A stretch of 6,526 nucleotides of DNA, taken from assembly GCA_040752295.1 (NCBI GenBank), contig JBFMFE010000278.1:1-6526 (forward strand). Direction: 5' to 3'. The notes beneath the pieces were generated by a model. That model was not told where the DNA came from. It worked only from the letters and a program-made list of their open reading frames with translations, and made no database searches. Positions 1 through 3,779 of this stretch are shown here, one piece after another; the stretch's first letter is position 1; the number at the start of each line of letters is the position of its first letter. Position numbers and translations under genes: made by a program. The DNA is from JBFMFE01 sp040752295. Lineage in GTDB: Bacteria; UBP15; UBA6099; JBFMBQ01.

Positions 1-797
1 ATGATCCCGATCATGGCGTCGCGGTCCACGATGTGCGCGTCCGAGCCTGTGGAGCTTATGACGACGTCCGCCGCCGCGATCGCCGCCTCGAGTTCGTCGA
101 AAGGGACGGGCGTGCCGCCGAAGCGCCCGGCGAGCTGCGCCGCTTTTTCATAAGTGCGGTTCGCGACGAGGACGTTCCGCAGCCCCGCGGAGCGGAGGTG
201 CTTCACCGAGAGTTCGCTCGTTTTTCCGGCGCCGATGATCAGCGCGCGCTTGTCCTCGAGCGCGCCGAACAGAGAACCCGCAAGCTCGACCGCCGCCGAG
301 CTGACGGACACGGCGTTTTTGGATATGGCGGTTTCCCCGCGCGCCCTCTTTCCGGTCTCGACCGCCTGGCGGAACAACGCGGTCAGTACCTTGCCGGAGG
401 CGTTTTCGTCGCGCGCCGCTTCCGCCGCGCGCCTCACCTGCCCGAGCACCTGCCCCTCGCCGACGACCATCGAGTCCAGCCCCGCCGCCACCCTGAACAA
501 CTGCCGCTCCGCCTCCTCGCCTTCCATGACGTAAAGGTGCCTGTTGAGTTCCTCGAGCGGGCACTGCGCCGCGCGGGCGAAAAACTCCTTCGCCGCCCGC
601 CGCTTCCCGTCGCCCGGCTCCGCCGTGAAATATATCTCCGTCCTGTTGCACGTCGAGAGCACGCACGCGTCGTCGAGGCGCCACGCGTCGCGAAGCTCCC
701 TCAGGACGGAGGGATACCTTTCCTCGCTGAAGTACACCTTTTCGCGCACTTCGACCGGCGCGGTCCTGTGATTGATCCCAACTAACGCTACAAGCAT
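1..797 (-). CDS. hemA: Glutamyl-tRNA reductase (HemA), C-terminal part cut off by the window edge
   Basis: This enzyme reduces glutamyl-tRNA(Glu) with NADPH to glutamate-1-semialdehyde, the first committed step of the C5 route to heme, in the cytoplasm. The frame is open for 265 codons from an ATG at 797-795 and runs off the left edge; family members are usually about 420-450 residues, so roughly 60% is present. Visible family marks are the N-terminal GINHRTAPVEVREK (residues 7-20), the catalytic-cysteine motif LSTCNRTEIY (47-56, Cys50), the GLDSMVVGEGQVLGQV stretch (106-121) and a Rossmann NADPH site GAGKTSEL (189-196) in the second domain. No in-frame start is seen just upstream. The ribosome site is a weak GGTGAA six bases before the ATG and lies in a hairpin. 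It follows resB in the same direction after a 314-bp gap with its own possible promoter. Cytochrome c synthase genes next to hemA are a known arrangement in several bacterial groups. Identification is firm. Confidence 0.95.
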   Translation of the reverse strand, partial: MLVALVGINHRTAPVEVREKVYFSEERYPSVLRELRDAWRLDDACVLSTCNRTEIYFTAEPGDGKRRAAKEFFARAAQCPLEELNRHLYVMEGEEAERQLFRVAAGLDSMVVGEGQVLGQVRRAAEAARDENASGKVLTALFRQAVETGKRARGETAISKNAVSVSSAAVELAGSLFGALEDKRALIIGAGKTSELSVKHLRSAGLRNVLVANRTYEKAAQLAGRFGGTPVPFDELEAAIAAADVVISSTGSDAHIVDRDAMIGI

Positions 798-803
798 CGC
801 CCG

Positions 804-818
804 TTCACCGCCGGTGAA
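804..818 (-). promoter_or_regulatory. Hairpin covering the hemA ribosome binding site
   Basis: A perfect 15-bp palindrome, TTCACCGGCGGTGAA on the minus strand, ends six bases before the hemA ATG. In RNA it would form a six-pair stem with a GGC loop. The 3' arm GGUGAA is the only Shine-Dalgarno-like sequence in range, so folding would hide it. The hairpin is seen directly; translational control is inference. Confidence 0.5.
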
Positions 819-827
819 GTTTTTCCG

Positions 828-871
828 CGCGGATTTCCGCGTTCCGCCCCTCACCCTGCCGGCGTTCCGGC
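828..871 (-). promoter_or_regulatory. GC-rich structured leader of hemA with two further hairpins
   Basis: Two short perfect inverted repeats lie upstream of the ribosome-site hairpin. One is GCCGG-AACG-CCGGC at 871-858 and the other is CGCGG-AAAT-CCGCG at 841-828 (minus-strand order). With the hairpin at 818-804 they make three stems in about 70 nt of presumed 5' leader. The sequence matches no riboswitch class I recognise. GC-rich DNA yields short hairpins by chance, so only the existence of the stems is certain. Confidence 0.3.
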
Positions 872-906
872 GTCTCCGTGCCCTTCCCCTGCGGCTCCGG
901 CAATAT

Positions 907-944
907 TTTATATCTTATAAGTGAAATCCTGCGCAAAACGGCAA
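907..944 (-). promoter_or_regulatory. Possible hemA promoter
   Basis: On the minus strand, TTGCGC (936-931) lies 18 bp before TATAAA (912-907). An overlapping alternative is TTGCCG (944-939) 19 bp before TATAAG (919-914). The block sits at the edge of the AT-rich island, about 110 bp before the hemA start, and would give a leader of about 100 nt. The -10 boxes are good, but the -35 boxes and spacers are poor, so exact placement is uncertain. Confidence 0.35.
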
Positions 945-957
945 AGATTTTGAAGAG

Positions 958-1092
958 AATGATGAATGTAGAATGTCGAATTTTGAATGTAGAATGAAAA
1001 ACAAAAACCATAATGGTTTTTTGAAACTGGTTTTATTCTGACTTTTAGATTCAGCATTGGTAATTTTAGATTCTACATTTGCCTTTTATTCT
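958..1092. repeat. AT-rich imperfect palindromic repeat island
   Basis: This stretch is strikingly AT-rich beside GC-rich genes. The unit tgaatgtagaatg occurs exactly twice on the plus strand, at 963-975 and 984-996. Related inverted forms (agattcagcatt at 1047-1058, agattctacatt at 1068-1079) lie on the other side of a near-perfect central palindrome at 1003-1021. The two halves therefore align as a long imperfect inverted repeat. The layout resembles a small non-coding palindromic element (REP- or MITE-like), but I see no transposase, terminal repeats or target duplication. A 68-codon frame across its left half merely translates the repeat and is not a credible gene. Confidence 0.55.
1003..1022 (-). 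terminator. Weak hairpin, possible terminator after resB
   Basis: On the minus strand AAAAACCA-TTA-TGGTTTTT forms an eight-pair stem with a three-base loop. The T-run of its 3' arm is followed by GTTTTT, giving TTTTTGTTTTT in all. It lies about 90 bp past the resB stop. Only two of the eight pairs are G-C, so it is weak as a rho-independent terminator. On the plus strand it also ends in a T run. It forms the centre of the surrounding palindromic island, which may be the real reason for its symmetry. Confidence 0.35.
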
Positions 1093-1111
1093 TGGTTCCG
1101 GCTTTTTCGGG

Positions 1112-2572
1112 TTAGGTGAATTTCTTCGCTTTTTCCGCTTTACGCAGCGCCGCCGCCACGCGCTCGAACGATCCGCCGAAACCCTCGTCGCCCGGGCGCG
1201 CCCTGCCGCCGACCGTCACGCGCACGCGCTTCCCCTCGTCCGCGTCCACGACACCGAACAATCGCCTGTGACTGACGTAAAACGTTATGAACAATCCCGC
1301 GACCATCATCGCGCAGCCCGCCCACACCACGGGCACGCCGGGGTCCTTCTTGACCTGGAGTCCCGTGTACGTGCGCATCGCGCCCAGCGAAAGCCCGTAG
1401 CCGAAAAGCTCTTCCGGCTCCCTGCCCAGCCATCCAAGCCGCCTCACCGCCCCCGACGAGGTCTGATAAAGCAGGATCAGGCGCGGGTTCTTTTCGTCCG
1501 GAAACACCTCGTCCCTCGTGAAAAACATCACGGGCAGCTCCGGCGCGGCGGCGAACGGTCTTTCGGGCGCGATCCACAGCGTTCTCACGCCGCCGCCGGG
1601 GTCGCGCACGATCAGTTCCGCCACCGTGAGTCCGTAGCTCGACTGGTAGAAATAGACGCCCCTGTAAACAAGCGGGTGGTTCACTTCGATGGTTTTTCGC
1701 GCGACCTCTTTTCCGCCGTCGAAGACCGAGAGATCGCTTTTGTAGTCGAGCGGACGGAACCGCTCGTCCATCTCCATTGAAAAATCGTTGAGCCTCACCC
1801 AGAAACCGGCTTTCTTCTCGAAATAGGATTCGCCCTCGTTAATCGCGGCGAAGTCCTCGTAGCCGCCGTATTTTCCCGCGAGCGCGCCGATGTATATCAC
1901 GAGTATGCTCACGTGAGTGACGAGCGAGCCCCAGTGGCGGATCGTCCCGCGGTCGGCTGTGAACGAGAGCCTGCCGTCGTTTTCGGCGCCCGGCGCCATT
2001 CTGTAGCCGGCGGAGGCGAGCGCCGCCCTCGTCGTCTCGCGCGCGTGGTCGAGGGGGCAGTCCAGGGCGGCGCTCGCGCTGTACGGCATCTTCTCCACGC
2101 TGCGGGCGTCGAGTTCCTTCACGCGGAACGCCCTCGATCCCGTCAGCGTGCGGAACCTGTTGACGCTGCACACGACTATCGAGAAGCCGAGGAGCGCGAG
2201 AAGGGCGATGAACCAGGGCGAGCCGTAAACGTTCGTCAGTCCCGCCGCCCGCAGGACGCCGTAAACCTTCCTGCCGTAGTGATTGACGTAAACTTCGGGG
2301 TCGGCGTCGAAGTCTATGCGGAAGAAGCGCTCGAGGAGCGGCGAAGCGGCGATCGAATACACCTTGAGTCCATAGTACCTCACGTACTGTTCTTCGTGCG
2401 CCTTCTGCTGGATGAGCGTCCCCGCGACCGAAGCGAGCGCGGTGATGATGAGGAGAACGATGCCGACCTTCAGCTCGCCGAAGAACTTCCACAGCCAGTC
2501 GAAGATGCCCGTCTCCGCAGGGGCGCTTTTTCCGGCGTTGTCCGCGCCGGGGTCCTTCGGTGCGTTTTCCAT
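1112..2572 (-). CDS. resB: ResB/Ccs1 subunit of the System II cytochrome c synthase
   Basis: Partner of CcsA in the complex that delivers heme across the cytoplasmic membrane and ligates it to CXXCH motifs of exported apocytochromes. The protein has 486 residues. A short hydrophilic N-terminus leads to a first membrane segment at about 35-55, then a second at about 117-136, a third at about 213-232 (containing His220), a large external domain at about 233-412, and a fourth segment at about 413-432 followed by SHRR (His435). The family motif EVNHPLVYRGVYFYQSSYG is at 296-314. Four membrane segments with a large domain between the third and fourth is the usual ResB plan. The ATG at 2572-2570 has only a weak GGA eight bases upstream. 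The gene starts 28 bp after the ccsA stop, so the two are very probably co-transcribed. Identification is firm; the roles of the named histidines are inferred from position. Confidence 0.93.
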   Translation of the reverse strand: MENAPKDPGADNAGKSAPAETGIFDWLWKFFGELKVGIVLLIITALASVAGTLIQQKAHEEQYVRYYGLKVYSIAASPLLERFFRIDFDADPEVYVNHYGRKVYGVLRAAGLTNVYGSPWFIALLALLGFSIVVCSVNRFRTLTGSRAFRVKELDARSVEKMPYSASAALDCPLDHARETTRAALASAGYRMAPGAENDGRLSFTADRGTIRHWGSLVTHVSILVIYIGALAGKYGGYEDFAAINEGESYFEKKAGFWVRLNDFSMEMDERFRPLDYKSDLSVFDGGKEVARKTIEVNHPLVYRGVYFYQSSYGLTVAELIVRDPGGGVRTLWIAPERPFAAAPELPVMFFTRDEVFPDEKNPRLILLYQTSSGAVRRLGWLGREPEELFGYGLSLGAMRTYTGLQVKKDPGVPVVWAGCAMMVAGLFITFYVSHRRLFGVVDADEGKRVRVTVGGRARPGDEGFGGSFERVAAALRKAEKAKKFT

Positions 2573-2600
2573 GGTGAATTCCAGCCGCGGCGCCGCCGGT

Positions 2601-3602
2601 CTACGCGTAGCTGTGAAGCCCGGAAAGTATGAAGTTCACGCCGACGAACGTGAAGATCACGGATACGAAGCCGACGACGTTGATGAAGGCGGCGCGCCTG
2701 CCCTTCCAGCCTGCGGTGACGCGCGCGTGAAGGTAGACCAGATACACGAACCACGTGATGAGCGACCAGGTCTCCTTCGGGTCCCAGCTCCACGGGCGAC
2801 CCCAGGCGTAGTTCGCCCAGACAGCGCCGGTTATGATGCCGACCGTCAGGAACGGGAACCCGAACCTGATCAGCCAGTAGCTGATCCTGTCGAGTTCTTC
2901 CGACGCCGGGAACAGCCCGATCAGCCCGGCGCCGAGCGACTTCCGAACCGCCGGCGCGGCGAGATAGACCGCCGAAGCCGCCGCGACGAGCGACGAGACG
3001 GCGAAGAGGAGATAATGCACGACGTGCGCGGAGAGGCGGGAGAAATCGAACCCGTTCGCGTACACCATCGCGAAGCCGACGATCGCGCCCGCGACGACGC
3101 CCACCGCCGCCGTCGCCCTCATGTCGCCGTGCTCCCTGCCGAAGTACATCAGCGACGAGGAAAACGAGACGGCGAACCCAGCGTACGCGGCGAAACACGT
3201 GATGACGTGTATCCACAGCCAGTAGCTCTGAAGCGCGGGCACGAGGGGCGCCGCCTCGCGTTCCATCAGCGACGCGTACCCCATTATCAGCACCGCGAGA
3301 GGCGCCGTGAACGCGCCCATCGCCGACAGCCCGTACCGCCCTGCGGCGAAAAGGAAGATCAAAACCACGCCCCAGGCGAAAAACGAGAGCGACTCGAACA
3401 TGTTGCTGAACGGGGCGTGCCCGGAGTTGACGCCCCTCAGAACGATTGCGGCGGCGTGGGCGGCGGCGCCCGCGGCGAGAACCCACTTCCCGAACGAGGC
3501 GGCAGCCGCCTTCTGGAAGCCGACGTAATAAAAATACGCCGCCGTGCCGGCGAGGTAAGCCCACAGCGCGGCGGTGAAAAGGTCGTGCTCAAGGACCGTC
3601 AT
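2601..3602 (-). CDS. ccsA: CcsA/CcsB-type heme-handling subunit of the System II cytochrome c synthase
   Basis: Polytopic membrane protein of 333 residues that binds heme for export and presents it to apocytochrome c together with ResB. The tryptophan-rich WWD heme-binding signature is at 262-279: W262, W267, W271, W273, Asp274, then PKETW to W279. Histidines that may ligate or channel heme include His132 (LWIHV), His292 (LHARV) and His330 near the C-terminus (GLHSYA). The motif GHAPFSNMFESLSFFAW (61-77) is typical of this family. The sequence is hydrophobic throughout, with about eight membrane segments. The ATG at 3602-3600 is preceded by AAGGAG, but 13 bases away, which is longer than usual; no better start is seen. 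The gene opens a two-gene unit with resB and has a strong promoter of its own. The related HemX family is similar and also sits near hemA, but the WWD motif and adjacent resB favour the cytochrome synthase role. Confidence 0.94.
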   Translation of the reverse strand: MTVLEHDLFTAALWAYLAGTAAYFYYVGFQKAAAASFGKWVLAAGAAAHAAAIVLRGVNSGHAPFSNMFESLSFFAWGVVLIFLFAAGRYGLSAMGAFTAPLAVLIMGYASLMEREAAPLVPALQSYWLWIHVITCFAAYAGFAVSFSSSLMYFGREHGDMRATAAVGVVAGAIVGFAMVYANGFDFSRLSAHVVHYLLFAVSSLVAAASAVYLAAPAVRKSLGAGLIGLFPASEELDRISYWLIRFGFPFLTVGIITGAVWANYAWGRPWSWDPKETWSLITWFVYLVYLHARVTAGWKGRRAAFINVVGFVSVIFTFVGVNFILSGLHSYA

Positions 3603-3607
3603 GTGAT

Positions 3608-3620
3608 AAAGGAATCTCCT
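3608..3620 (-). promoter_or_regulatory. Shine-Dalgarno of ccsA inside a short inverted repeat
   Basis: The minus strand reads AAGGA-GAT-TCCTT, so the strong AAGGAG ribosome site forms one arm of a five-pair hairpin. The site is 13 bases from the ATG. The long spacing and pairing could lower initiation, but the stem is short and may not be stable. Confidence 0.4.
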
Positions 3621-3656
3621 TCCGCGGCATCGCGCCCGCCCTCAAACGTCCAGAAC

Positions 3657-3684
3657 ATTATATGAACGGAGGCGCTGTTTTCAA
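3657..3684 (-). promoter_or_regulatory. Sigma70-type promoter of the ccsA-resB unit
   Basis: On the minus strand, TTGAAA (3684-3679) is followed after 16 bp by a perfect TATAAT (3662-3657). This is one base from consensus at -35 and exact at -10. It lies downstream of the cytochrome terminator and about 55 bp before the ccsA start, predicting a leader of about 45-50 nt. AT-rich hexamers this good are unlikely by chance in such GC-rich DNA. Confidence 0.75.
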
Positions 3685-3719
3685 CCCGAACCGTTCGCGC
3701 CTCACCGGTCATCCGCGCC

Positions 3720-3749
3720 AAAAAACAACCTCCCCGTTCGCCGGAGAGG
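3720..3749 (-). terminator. Rho-independent terminator of the multiheme cytochrome gene
   Basis: On the minus strand CCTCTCC (3749-3743) pairs with GGGGAGG (3735-3729) across a seven-base loop, with one U-G wobble. The stem is followed at once by TTGTTTTTT (3728-3720). It begins about 30 bp after the cytochrome stop codon, exactly where a terminator is expected, and separates that gene from ccsA-resB. Confidence 0.82.
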
Positions 3750-3779
3750 CTGAAAAGAACGTCCATCATTGCCGCAATG

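Noticed and set aside
33..785. Plus-strand frame of 250 codons over hemA
   Set aside because: It is antisense to hemA, whose motifs are unmistakable on the minus strand; the product is Arg-rich and without family marks.
798..957. Known riboswitch in the hemA leader, such as cobalamin
   Set aside because: The stretch is too short and lacks any conserved core I recognise; only simple short stems are visible.
805..1011. Minus-strand frame of 68 codons upstream of hemA, starting MVFVFHSTF
   Set aside because: Its N-terminal half translates the repeat island (HSTFKIRHSTF) and its rest the GC-rich hemA leader, with no sign of a real protein.
2470..3564. Minus-strand frame of 364 codons overlapping ccsA in another phase
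   Set aside because: Arg-rich out-of-phase shadow of ccsA; the true frame carries the WWD motif and membrane segments.
2412..3665. Long open frame of 417 codons on the plus strand opposite ccsA and the start of resB
   Set aside because: It lies antisense to two firmly identified genes, its product is Arg/Glu/Pro-rich low-complexity sequence with no recognisable domain, and such frames arise from GC-rich codon bias on the coding strand.
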